Below are positions 33,097 to 40,778 of a stretch of 64,000 bases of DNA, one piece after another. The stretch comes from Lacticaseibacillus jixianensis (lineage in GTDB: Bacteria > Bacillota > Bacilli > Lactobacillales > Lactobacillaceae), in contig NZ_RHOJ01000007.1 in assembly GCF_003946485.1 (NCBI RefSeq), forward strand, positions 1 through 64,000. The letters run 5' to 3'. Position 1 is the first letter of the stretch; every line of letters starts with the position of its first letter. The position numbers and the translations under genes were made by a program. The notes below the pieces were generated by a model that was not told the origin of the DNA, searched no databases, and was given only the letters and a program-made list of their open reading frames with translations.

Positions 33097-33195
33097 CAGC
33101 CAGCTACGCCCACCACCTCGTCGCCAAAAAGCGGCGCCAAGGCGGTGGGCTAGGCTACCTGTTCCCCTAAACCCACGCGCCCTACGCAGCCTATT
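33097..33195 (-). repeat. 99 bp direct repeat 2 (inverted structured unit)
   Basis: Second copy of the unit at 32968-33066, spaced 30 bp from the first. On the minus strand the left arm (GGGCGCG, GGGGAA, GCCCACC) pairs with the right arm continuing to 33070 (GGTGGGC, TTCCCC, then GTTGCGCGC). It ends 6 bp before the trpS ribosome binding site, so it is in the trpS 5' leader. Confidence 0.85.
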
Positions 33196-33215
33196 ATTAG
33201 ATGGAGGAAAACACA

Positions 33216-34232
33216 ATGGCAAAAAAAGTAATTCTCACCGGTGATCGGCCGACCGGTCGGCTGCACATCGGTCACTACATTGGTTCACTGAAAAACCGCG
33301 TGGCCCTGCAAAATTCTGGTGATTACGACACGTTTATCATGATCGCCGACACGCAGGCGCTGACCGACAATGCACGGGACCCAGAAAAGATTCGCAACTC
33401 CTTGATGGAAGTGGCCCTGGACTACCTTGCCGTGGGTATTGATCCCGCCAAGTCGACCATTCTGATTCAAAGCGGCGTTCCGGCGCTGACCGAACTGACC
33501 ATGTACTACCTTGACCTCGTGACCGTGGCGCGGCTGGACCGCAACCCCACTGTGAAGACCGAGATCAAGCAGAAGGACTTTGGCGCGTCCGTGCCGGCCG
33601 GCTTTTTGATCTATCCTGTTAGCCAGGCGGCGGACATCACGGCCTTCAAGGCGGACACGGTGCCGGTTGGCGACGACCAGGAACCGATGCTCGAGCAGAC
33701 CCGCGAGATCGTCCGAACGTTCAACCGGACCTACAACCGGGACGTGCTGGTCGAACCAGAGGGGTATTTCCCGCCGAAGGGCCGCGGCCGGCTGCCAGGC
33801 ATCGATGGCAACGCGAAGATGAGCAAGTCGCTGAACAACGGGATCTACCTCGCCGACGACGCGAAGACGGTGCAAAAGAAGATCATGTCCATGTACACTG
33901 ATCCCGACCACATTCACGTGGAAGACCCGGGTAAGGTCGAAGGCAATGTGGTGTTCACCTACCTGGATATTTTCGACCCGGACAAGAAGCAGGTGGCCTC
34001 GCTCAAAGACCAGTACCAGCGCGGCGGCCTGGGTGACGTCAAGCTCAAGCGCTACCTCATTGAAGTGATGGAGCAGGTGCTGGCGCCGATCCGGACGCGC
34101 CGGGCGCAGTACGCTGAGGACATGGGTCAGGTGCAAGAGATGCTGATCGCTGGCACTAAGCACGCGAATGAAGTCGCAAATCAGACCCTGGATGAGGTCC
34201 GGGATGCGATCGGCTTTAACTATTTTAAATAG
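33216..34232 (+). CDS. trpS: tryptophanyl-tRNA synthetase
   Basis: 338 residues from the ATG behind GGAGG; an in-frame ATG at 33201 is part of that ribosome binding site region and is rejected. Class I signatures: [11 protein letters not shown] and AKMSKS. Charges tRNA-Trp in the cytoplasm. It is controlled by the Trp T-box at 32603, with an unusually long leader filled with palindromic repeats. Confidence 0.96.
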   Translation: MAKKVILTGDRPTGRLHIGHYIGSLKNRVALQNSGDYDTFIMIADTQALTDNARDPEKIRNSLMEVALDYLAVGIDPAKSTILIQSGVPALTELTMYYLDLVTVARLDRNPTVKTEIKQKDFGASVPAGFLIYPVSQAADITAFKADTVPVGDDQEPMLEQTREIVRTFNRTYNRDVLVEPEGYFPPKGRGRLPGIDGNAKMSKSLNNGIYLADDAKTVQKKIMSMYTDPDHIHVEDPGKVEGNVVFTYLDIFDPDKKQVASLKDQYQRGGLGDVKLKRYLIEVMEQVLAPIRTRRAQYAEDMGQVQEMLIAGTKHANEVANQTLDEVRDAIGFNYFK

Positions 34233-34325
34233 TCCCTCAATCTTAGGGCTGATGTCGCCGTGTTGAAACATGTTACACTAGGCGTATCAACCCGTTTTTT
34301 ATCCTAACGATTGAAGGAGAACGCG

Positions 34326-34913
34326 ATGGAAAAGAAAAAATTCAGTCCGCTGGCGATCACAGGGATCGTCATCGGCGTCGTGGCGCTGATTGTCGCGATA
34401 TACAGTATCAGTACTTACAACTCCCTGCAAAAACAGAATCAGGCCGTAGAGGCGCAGTGGAGTCAGGTCGAAAACGTGATGCAACGGCGCGCCGATTTGG
34501 TGCCGAATCTGGTCAGTGCGGTCAAGGGTTCAATGAAGCACGAGGACAAGATTTTTGGCACGATCGCAAAGGCCCGCGAGAACTACAACAAGGCCAACAC
34601 GACCACGGCGAAGGCGAAGGCCGACGACCAGCTGAACAGCAGTGTCGGCACCTTGGTTTCCGTCATCCAGGAGAGCTACCCGCAGTTGGCGTCCAACGCG
34701 AACGTGCAGACGCTGATGACGCAGCTGGAAGGCTCTGAGAACCGGATCTCGGTTGAACGCAAGCGGTACATTGACGGTGTGCGTGATTACAACCAGAGTG
34801 TGGTGACGTTCCCCAAGAACCTGTTTGCTTCAATGATGGGCTTAGGCCAGAAGCCAACCTTTAAGGCTGATCCAGGCGCAAGCGAAGTGCCGAAGGTAGA
34901 CCTCGGCGATTAG
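34326..34913 (+). CDS. lemA: LemA family protein
   Basis: 195 residues behind AAGGAG. One N-terminal membrane helix (about 8-28), then a long helical domain with the LemA pattern (YNSLQKQNQAVEAQWSQVE, QRRADLVPNLV, about residues 30-60). LemA proteins are membrane-anchored with a helical bundle; their function is not established. The TPM-domain gene follows after 10 bp, the usual pairing in Gram-positives. An extended -10 (TGTTACACT) lies about 55 bp upstream. Confidence 0.93.
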   Translation: MEKKKFSPLAITGIVIGVVALIVAIYSISTYNSLQKQNQAVEAQWSQVENVMQRRADLVPNLVSAVKGSMKHEDKIFGTIAKARENYNKANTTTAKAKADDQLNSSVGTLVSVIQESYPQLASNANVQTLMTQLEGSENRISVERKRYIDGVRDYNQSVVTFPKNLFASMMGLGQKPTFKADPGASEVPKVDLGD

Positions 34914-34923
34914 GAGGTTAGCC

Positions 34924-35793
34924 ATGAAAAAACGCTGGCTTAGCGTTTTATTCTTGTTGCCCCTGATGCTGATTTTTGCCCGCGCCACGCCGGTGCAGGC
35001 GGTCAGCTATCCAGATAAGCCCACCGGCGGCACTTACTACACCGATGAGCTGAACCTGCTGGCGCCGAAGACCCAGCAGCTAATTGACGACAAGAATCAC
35101 GTCTGGGAGCAAACTAAGCAGCAACCTGCCGTTGCAGTTGCCGTGATCAAGTCCTCTGGCGGTGAAGACCTGGGTGAGTATGCGCCCGCTTTGTTCAGCC
35201 GCTGGGGCGTCGGGCAAAAGGCCAGCGATAACGGGGTCCTGCTGGTGTACGCCGACAACGACGGGGCGCAAAACCTGTTCATCGAGGTGGGCTATGGCCT
35301 GGAGGGTAACCTGCCAGACGCCACGGCTGGCCGCATTCTGCAGGCTAACAAGGCGAAGATCAAATCTAAGGATCCCGCCAAGGTCAACCAAGGGCTGCGC
35401 AATGTGTTCAACGCGGTTGCCACCATCATTGATAAGAAGTACAAGTTCAAAACCGACAAGAACGCGGTGACGGCTAGCCAGTTGGCCGAGTACCAAGGCC
35501 AGGATGAAGAAGATGACGGCGGCGGTAATGTGCTGGGCGGCATTTTCGGTGTTCTGATCACGGTGGCTGTGCTCGCGATGCTGTTCAGCGGGGGTAATAA
35601 TCACCGCGGCGGCCGCGGCGGTGGTGGCTCGGGCTTTTGGCTCTGGTGGCTGCTCGGGGATCTGCTGTCCAGCTCGAATCGCGATGACCACTGGGGCGGC
35701 GGCAGCGGCTTTGGCGGCGGCGGTGGTTTCGGTGGCGGCTCCGGCGGCGGGTTTGGCGGCGGCTCCTCTGGCGGCGGCGGCGCTGGTATCTAA
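34924..35793 (+). CDS. TPM-domain membrane protein with Gly-rich tail
   Basis: 289 residues. Signal peptide about 1-26 (cut near VQA), TPM domain about 35-175 (YYTDELNLLAPKTQQLID...GYGLEGNLPDATAGRIL), one membrane helix (about 200-218), then a Gly/Ser-rich tail with repeats such as GFGGGGGFGGGSGGGFGG. TPM domains (Psb32/YgcG-like) bear a fold with suggested phosphatase or assembly roles. It is coupled to lemA; the pair may work at the cell envelope. Low-complexity glycine tails are common in this family. Confidence 0.9.
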   Translation: MKKRWLSVLFLLPLMLIFARATPVQAVSYPDKPTGGTYYTDELNLLAPKTQQLIDDKNHVWEQTKQQPAVAVAVIKSSGGEDLGEYAPALFSRWGVGQKASDNGVLLVYADNDGAQNLFIEVGYGLEGNLPDATAGRILQANKAKIKSKDPAKVNQGLRNVFNAVATIIDKKYKFKTDKNAVTASQLAEYQGQDEEDDGGGNVLGGIFGVLITVAVLAMLFSGGNNHRGGRGGGGSGFWLWWLLGDLLSSSNRDDHWGGGSGFGGGGGFGGGSGGGFGGGSSGGGGAGI

Positions 35794-35805
35794 TTGAATC
35801 GGAGC

Positions 35806-35839
35806 AACGGCAGACGGCTTTCAGTCTGCCGTTATTTTT
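35806..35839 (+). terminator. intrinsic terminator
   Basis: AACGGCAGAC/GTCTGCCGTT perfect 10 bp stem with loop GGCTTTCA, followed by an A and five T. Confidence 0.9.
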
Positions 35840-35947
35840 ATGGCGAAAAATGTGACGGAATTATATCAAGTGCGCTGACCCCCTTTCGCTTCTGAATAAT
35901 TGTGCTACAGTGATTCAAGTGTCTGATTGACGCAGAGGAGGGCATAC

Positions 35948-37330
35948 ATGCACACGCTTACGAAGGGTAATCCCATCAAGTTAATTTTCTTTTTCACCAT
36001 TCCACTTTTGATTGGGAATATTTTCCAACAGCTATATAGCTTCATGGATGCCCTGATCGTTGGCCGCACCATTGGCAAGGATGCGCTGGCCGCTGTCGGG
36101 GCAACGGGGTCGGTCAACTTTCTGATCATCGGGTTCGCTCAGGGCCTGACTGCCGGGCTTTCGGTGCTGACGGCGCAGGCCTATGGCGCCCGCGACGAGC
36201 GCGGGGTCCGCAAGAGTTTTGGGGTGTCAATTTGGATCTGTGTTGCGATTGCCTTGGTGTTGACCGTCGGGGCCGCCGCGCTGACACGGCCAATTCTGGT
36301 GGCGATGCAGACCCCGCCAGCGATCCTGGAGGACTCAGTCGCCTTCCTACGCGTTATCTTCTACGGGATCATTGCCTCGATGGCCTTTAACCTGCTCAGC
36401 AACATGATGCGGGCGCTGGGCGACTCGCGCACGCCGCTGATCTTCCTGATCATTGCCACCGTGATCAACATCGTCCTTGAGTTCACCTTTATCCTCGGCT
36501 TTCACTGGGGAGTTCCCGGGGCGGCTTGGGCGACGGTGACCGCACAGTTGATCTCGGCGGTTCTGTGCTGGGGTTACATTAAAATGCGGGTGCCACTGCT
36601 CAACATTAGCAAGAATGATCTGGTCATCGACTGGGCGGAGATCAAGCACCATTTGATTGTCGGGATGCCAATGGGGTTTTCGATGTCGATCATTGCCATC
36701 GGCTCGATCATTCTGCAGGTCATGCTGAACACACTGGGGACCGATGCCGTAGCGGCATACACCGCCGCGGGCCGGATCGATCAGCTGGCCACGCTGCCGG
36801 CGTCGTCATTTGGGGTCTCGATGGCGACCTATGCGGCCCAGAACCTGGGGGCACGCGAGTACGGCCGGATCCGACGCGGCGTGCGGCAGACGCTGCTGCT
36901 CAACGTTGGGATTTCAGCGGTCTTGGGGGCGTTGATCATTATCTTCTCCAAGCCACTGGTCAACCTGTTCTTGGGCCCAAATCAGCCCGCCGTCACCGCC
37001 TTGGCGCAGATCTACTTCAAGTACAACGCCAGCATGTACTGGTTGCTCGCGGTGCTCTTCACGATGCGCAACCTGCTTCAAGGGCTTGGTCACACGCTGG
37101 TGCCGACTGTTGCAGGGCTGTTTGAGCTCATGATGCGCGCGTTTGCCGGCATCGTCCTTGTCGCCCACCTCGGGTTCACTGGGGCGTCAATGGCCAACCC
37201 GCTGGCCTGGATCGGGTCCGTCTTTGTTTTGGTCAACATGTACGTGCGGACCATGCGCAAGATTCGGCAGAAGGAGGACGCCCAAGCACAAGCCCAGCAA
37301 AGGAGCCTGCCGGATGAAAAAGCCGAGTAA
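35948..37330 (+). CDS. MATE family efflux transporter
   Basis: 460 residues from the ATG behind GAGGAGGG. About twelve membrane segments in two homologous halves; family pattern PLLIGNIFQQLYSFMDALIVG near the start and PMGFSMSIIAIGS in the second half. MATE proteins export cationic drugs or metabolites using Na+ or H+. Its last 17 bp overlap the signal peptidase gene. The C-terminus is a cytoplasmic Gln/Ala-rich tail. Confidence 0.92.
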   Translation: MHTLTKGNPIKLIFFFTIPLLIGNIFQQLYSFMDALIVGRTIGKDALAAVGATGSVNFLIIGFAQGLTAGLSVLTAQAYGARDERGVRKSFGVSIWICVAIALVLTVGAAALTRPILVAMQTPPAILEDSVAFLRVIFYGIIASMAFNLLSNMMRALGDSRTPLIFLIIATVINIVLEFTFILGFHWGVPGAAWATVTAQLISAVLCWGYIKMRVPLLNISKNDLVIDWAEIKHHLIVGMPMGFSMSIIAIGSIILQVMLNTLGTDAVAAYTAAGRIDQLATLPASSFGVSMATYAAQNLGAREYGRIRRGVRQTLLLNVGISAVLGALIIIFSKPLVNLFLGPNQPAVTALAQIYFKYNASMYWLLAVLFTMRNLLQGLGHTLVPTVAGLFELMMRAFAGIVLVAHLGFTGASMANPLAWIGSVFVLVNMYVRTMRKIRQKEDAQAQAQQRSLPDEKAE

Positions 37331-37928
37331 AAAGGCCGGACTGCTTAAATTCAGCCTCAAATGGGGGGCCTGCGTGGTGGCCGTGGTGGCCGCGACGTTC
37401 TTGGTGCAACTCATTTTGGGGCTGTTTTTTGCTAACGCGCGCGTTGCCGGTGAGTCGATGGCCGAGACGTTGCGGCCGGGCGACCGGCTGGTGGTCAGTC
37501 GCAACGCTCAGGTCCGGCGGTTTGCCATCGTGACTTTTGCCAGCCCCGAAGACCCCGGCCATGAGTACATCAAACGGGTCATTGGCCTGCCCGGGGACAC
37601 AGTAATGGTGCGCAAAGACGTGCTTTACATCAACGGCAAGCGGGTGGCAGAACCGTTCCTGAAAGCCGCTTTTGTCCGCCGGGCGGTGGCCCTTGAAGCG
37701 GCGCAAAAAGGAACGGTCGGCAGCGGTCCGGCGTTTACCAGCAGCTTCTCGCTGCCCACGCTGAAGGCGACCGCCGCCCAGCGGGTGCCGACCGGGCATT
37801 ACTTTGTGCTCGGCGATAACCGGCCCGTCTCGTATGACAGCCGCCGGTTCGGGTTCATTAAGCAAAGCGCCGTGGTCGGCGTGGTGAAGTGGCGGTACTG
37901 GCCGCTGAATCGCCAGACGCTTTTCTAG
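37314..37928 (+). CDS. lepB: signal peptidase I
   Basis: 204 residues; the ATG at 37314 has AAAGGAG inside the MATE gene. N-terminal membrane helix (about 17-40), catalytic Ser48 (AGESMAETL), Lys87 (YIKRVIGLPGD) and box E GDNRPVSYDSR. Cleaves signal peptides of Sec substrates on the outer face of the membrane. The stretch between boxes D and E (about 105-170) includes an FTSSFSLP segment typical of lactobacilli. Many Lactobacillaceae have several paralogues; whether others exist is not visible here. Confidence 0.94.
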   Translation: MKKPSKKAGLLKFSLKWGACVVAVVAATFLVQLILGLFFANARVAGESMAETLRPGDRLVVSRNAQVRRFAIVTFASPEDPGHEYIKRVIGLPGDTVMVRKDVLYINGKRVAEPFLKAAFVRRAVALEAAQKGTVGSGPAFTSSFSLPTLKATAAQRVPTGHYFVLGDNRPVSYDSRRFGFIKQSAVVGVVKWRYWPLNRQTLF

Positions 37929-37941
37929 GCTGAGGGAGAGC

Positions 37942-37989
37942 CGTCCCTGTTCGTCGCGGCGTGGTGAGCGCGATGGGCAGGGACGTTTT
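37942..37989. terminator. probable terminator between convergent genes
   Basis: CGTCCCTG (37942-37949) pairs with CAGGGACG (37978-37985), followed by four T. Located between lepB and the leftward AraC gene. Confidence 0.65.
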
Positions 37990-37993
37990 GGCG

Positions 37994-38845
37994 TCACTGA
38001 GGGTGATGCTGGGCCCGGTATTTGCGCGGTGAACAACCAGCCAATTGGCTGAAGGCCTTCGAAAAGGAAAACGGATTTTGATAGCCGACCGCGTGGGCGA
38101 TGACTTGAATCGGGTAGCTTGTTTCTAATAACAGTTGCGTGGCGCGCTGGATGCGGTAGCTCTTAATATATTGCTGCGGCGACTGCCCCACATGCCTGAC
38201 GAAGAGGCGATGCAGGTAGGTACGATCGATGTGCAACGAAGCAGCGATTTCCTTAACCGAAATTTGCTCACTGTAGTTATTGGCGATGAAAAAAAGGGCA
38301 GTCTCGAGTACTTCTTTCTGGTCTAGGCTGGTTCTGACCTCTGTGCTGGGGTAGGTGGAACTGAGCTGATAAAGAAACTCGTAAAGCTTGCCCGTCATGA
38401 GTAAGTTGCGGTTGCGACTGGTGTGAGAAGCTGCGATCACGGCTTGAGCGGCGCTGATCACTGCGCCCGTTTGAGCGAACTCAAAGATGGGGTGGGCGTT
38501 ATTCAACGTCGTGGTCTGCAGGTAGCGCCCGGCGGACCGGCCGGAAAACCCGATCCATAAGTACGTCCACGGCTGGTGATGGTCGGCTTGGAACCGAATG
38601 AGCGTGTGCGGCTCGATGATAAAGCCTTGGCCGCTGTGCAATGCGTAAAACTGATTGCGAACGGTATAGCTGCCCTCGCCGGCTAAGACAAAGTAAACCA
38701 TATAACCGCTGCGGACGGTCGGGCCATACGCATGGTCTGGTTCGCAGCGCTCGCTCCCACAGGTATAGACGTTAATATCCAAGTTACTGTTACGGTTCAG
38801 GCTAGAAAAGTCATCGATTCGGTTTGCTTCATAATTTGTCGACAT
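37994..38845 (-). CDS. AraC family regulator of the galactoside cluster
   Basis: 283 residues. N-terminal cupin-like sugar-sensing domain (about 20-150: VYFVLAGEGSYTVRNQFYAL), C-terminal double helix-turn-helix (about 180-280: ISVKEIAASLHIDRTYLHRLF, given here as its span, then GYQNPFSFSKAF). It resembles MsmR/RafR-type activators of raffinose or melibiose genes. It is divergent from the PTS-galactosidase genes, so local activation in response to an alpha- or beta-galactoside is likely. An 18 bp palindrome lies between the two starts. Confidence 0.9.
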   Translation of the reverse strand: MSTNYEANRIDDFSSLNRNSNLDINVYTCGSERCEPDHAYGPTVRSGYMVYFVLAGEGSYTVRNQFYALHSGQGFIIEPHTLIRFQADHHQPWTYLWIGFSGRSAGRYLQTTTLNNAHPIFEFAQTGAVISAAQAVIAASHTSRNRNLLMTGKLYEFLYQLSSTYPSTEVRTSLDQKEVLETALFFIANNYSEQISVKEIAASLHIDRTYLHRLFVRHVGQSPQQYIKSYRIQRATQLLLETSYPIQVIAHAVGYQNPFSFSKAFSQLAGCSPRKYRAQHHPQ

Positions 38846-38907
38846 TTGGACAGGTTACCTCAACATTCTACTATTTTGTTAGGGCTTACACGCCGCTATC
38901 ATAACCC

Positions 38908-38925
38908 TTGTAAATCGATTTACAA
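38908..38925. promoter_or_regulatory. 18 bp perfect palindromic operator
   Basis: TTGTAAATCGATTTACAA is a perfect inverted repeat with a central CG, between the divergent AraC and PTS genes and just upstream of the PTS -10. It is two bases longer than a cre site (TGWAANCGNTNWCA), so a LacI-family or other dimeric regulator is likelier than CcpA. Confidence 0.6.
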
Positions 38926-38941
38926 AATTCAGTTTGATTTT

Positions 38942-38950
38942 TGCTATCAT
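38942..38950 (+). promoter_or_regulatory. extended -10 promoter of the PTS gene
   Basis: TGC-TATCAT with the -35 region overlapped by the palindrome at 38908 (TTTACA 20 bp upstream), so binding there would affect polymerase directly. Confidence 0.5.
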
Positions 38951-38974
38951 CAAGCCCAAGGAGGCGTGAATCAC

Positions 38975-40279
38975 ATGAGTTTGCAAGATACAATGAATGA
39001 GAAAGTGTTGCCCCTGGCGACCAAGTTCTCACAAAATAAGTTTCTCATGAGTATCCGAGATGGGTTCATGGTGGCGTTCCCTGCTACTATGTTCGCATCC
39101 ATCATGATCATCATCCAGAATTTACCGACTACTTTTGGCTTTGCGCAGTACATGCCAAAAGCCGTCACCGACTTCTTAAACAATTTTCTTGGCCCAGTTT
39201 CTAACGCGACCATGAATATTACCTCGTTGTTTGTTGTCTTTGGGGTGGCCTACCACTTGGCTGGCCACTACCATGCGACCAAGTTATACGCTGGCGGGAT
39301 CGCGCTGTCGGCGTTTGTCATGCTCCTGCCAATCACCAGCACCAAGGCGGGTTCTTTCATTGATATTAATCTCCTGGGGTCAAAAGGGATGTTTGTTGCC
39401 CTGCTGACAGGGGTCTTCTCGACCATTATTTACGCTAAGCTTGAGAATGCCAATATTACGATCAAGATGCCAGAATCTGTTCCACCGGCAATTGCCCAGT
39501 CCTTCGTTGCCGTCATTCCTGGTTCGGCAGCGCTGTTGACCTTCACGCTCATCCGCTGGCTGTTTACCTTCACCCAATGGGGCAACGCCTTTGACTTCAT
39601 TTATGATGTGTTGCAGGTCCCGATTCAAGGGCTTGGTGCCACCTTGCCAGCGACCCTCGTGGTGCTCTTCTTCTCCCAGTTCCTGTGGTGGTTTGGGATT
39701 CACGGGACACTGCTGGTCAACTCAGTCGTCTCACCAATTTATGCGGCCTTGGATATCCAGAACTTTAATGCCTACCAGGCCGGCAAGACGATTCCTCACA
39801 TCATCTGCTCAACTTTTGCTGGCAGTTTTGAAACTTCCGGGATGATCCTCGGAATTTCGCTGGCCGGGCTTTACATTGCGCGTTCCTCACGCTTAAAGCA
39901 CACCATGGAGCTGACTTCGGTGCCGTCTATTTTCAACATCAGTGAGCCCATGACTTTTGGGGTGCCAATGGTCCTGAACGCAACGATCTTCCTGCCATGG
40001 ATCGTCGTGCCACTGATCATGACCACGATTTCCTACTTCGCCTTTGCCACTGGGCTGGTCCCATACCCGACTGGCGCGACGGTTGTTTGGTCTACCCCGA
40101 TCATTCTGCAAGGCTGGCTTGCCACCGGTTCTTGGCGCGGCGGGCTGCTTCAGATCGTCATTGTCGTCGTTTCTACGCTGATCTGGATCCCGTTCCTGAA
40201 GGTGCTGGATAAGCAGTACCTGAACGAAGAAAAAGCGCAGGCTCAAAAAGAGGCTGAGAGCGCAGCAACTGAGCAATAG
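38975..40279 (+). CDS. PTS EIIC component, lactose/cellobiose family
   Basis: 434 residues from the ATG behind AAGGAGG. About ten membrane segments; the family pattern is visible in IRDGFMVAFPATMFASIM, FWWFGIHG-type (LWWFGIHGTLL) and SEPMTFGVPMVLN. EIIC translocates the sugar across the membrane while IIB phosphorylates it. No IIA or IIB gene is in the cluster, so they must come from elsewhere. The next gene, a DUF3284 protein, is a common companion. The galactosidases downstream suggest a galactoside as substrate. Confidence 0.92.
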   Translation: MSLQDTMNEKVLPLATKFSQNKFLMSIRDGFMVAFPATMFASIMIIIQNLPTTFGFAQYMPKAVTDFLNNFLGPVSNATMNITSLFVVFGVAYHLAGHYHATKLYAGGIALSAFVMLLPITSTKAGSFIDINLLGSKGMFVALLTGVFSTIIYAKLENANITIKMPESVPPAIAQSFVAVIPGSAALLTFTLIRWLFTFTQWGNAFDFIYDVLQVPIQGLGATLPATLVVLFFSQFLWWFGIHGTLLVNSVVSPIYAALDIQNFNAYQAGKTIPHIICSTFAGSFETSGMILGISLAGLYIARSSRLKHTMELTSVPSIFNISEPMTFGVPMVLNATIFLPWIVVPLIMTTISYFAFATGLVPYPTGATVVWSTPIILQGWLATGSWRGGLLQIVIVVVSTLIWIPFLKVLDKQYLNEEKAQAQKEAESAATEQ

Positions 40280-40301
40280 GCACTGAATTGGAGGGATCAT
40301 G

Positions 40302-40778
40302 ATGGCCAAAACAATGGCTTACACTTATGAAATGGCTCAGCCGGTGGCTGCGGTTTACGCGACCATCATGGCCTCGCAGTTGGCGTACTTCAACAGTCGC
40401 AATGCAGGCATTCATGAGCTGGCAGTGGGGACCGCTGTGACCACGACCCTTCGAACAAAGACCGATAAAGCCCCAGTGGCAGCCATGATGACAGTGACCG
40501 CACTGATCCCGGAGCGGACCTTTACCCTGAAGGTCAGTTACGCTGCAGGTGAGATCACGACGACTTATCAACTGAGCCCCACTGCACGGGGAACGAAAGT
40601 GACCTACAGTGAGACCAATACTTTCAAGAAACGCAACTTTGAACGCAGTTTCTCTTGGGTCGGCTGGGCTTACACGCTGCTTTATCGGCATAATATTAAA
40701 AAAAGAATGCAGTGGATCGAACAGTCTGCTGCCGGTGAAAGCAAAGTAGGTGATTCCAACGACGCTGCAAATATTTGA
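40302..40778 (+). CDS. DUF3284 family protein
   Basis: 158 residues. The second of two adjacent ATGs has the better spacing (6 bp) from GGAGGG. A soluble START-like alpha/beta sequence; DUF3284 members are small proteins encoded with lactose/cellobiose-type PTS genes in lactobacilli, role unknown. The last 29 bp overlap the alpha-galactosidase start, which suggests translational coupling. Confidence 0.82.
   Translation: MAKTMAYTYEMAQPVAAVYATIMASQLAYFNSRNAGIHELAVGTAVTTTLRTKTDKAPVAAMMTVTALIPERTFTLKVSYAAGEITTTYQLSPTARGTKVTYSETNTFKKRNFERSFSWVGWAYTLLYRHNIKKRMQWIEQSAAGESKVGDSNDAANI

Noticed and set aside
32817-33195. Possible CRISPR array
   Set aside because: Units are about 99-123 bp, palindromic over their whole length and not interspersed with unique spacers of constant size; no cas genes nearby.
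32959-33222. Leftward 87-residue frame with an internal duplicated Arg/Gly-rich peptide across the trpS leader
   Set aside because: It is only the translation of the 99 bp non-coding direct repeat in GC-rich sequence; no ribosome binding site, and it runs over the trpS start.
37143-37313. 57-residue N-terminal extension of signal peptidase I
   Set aside because: Lies in another frame within the MATE gene; the ATG at 37314 has AAAGGAG and is followed directly by the basic and hydrophobic anchor.
38908-38925. Catabolite-responsive (cre) site
   Set aside because: The palindrome is 18 bp with a two-base longer centre than the cre consensus; CcpA binding cannot be excluded but is not supported.
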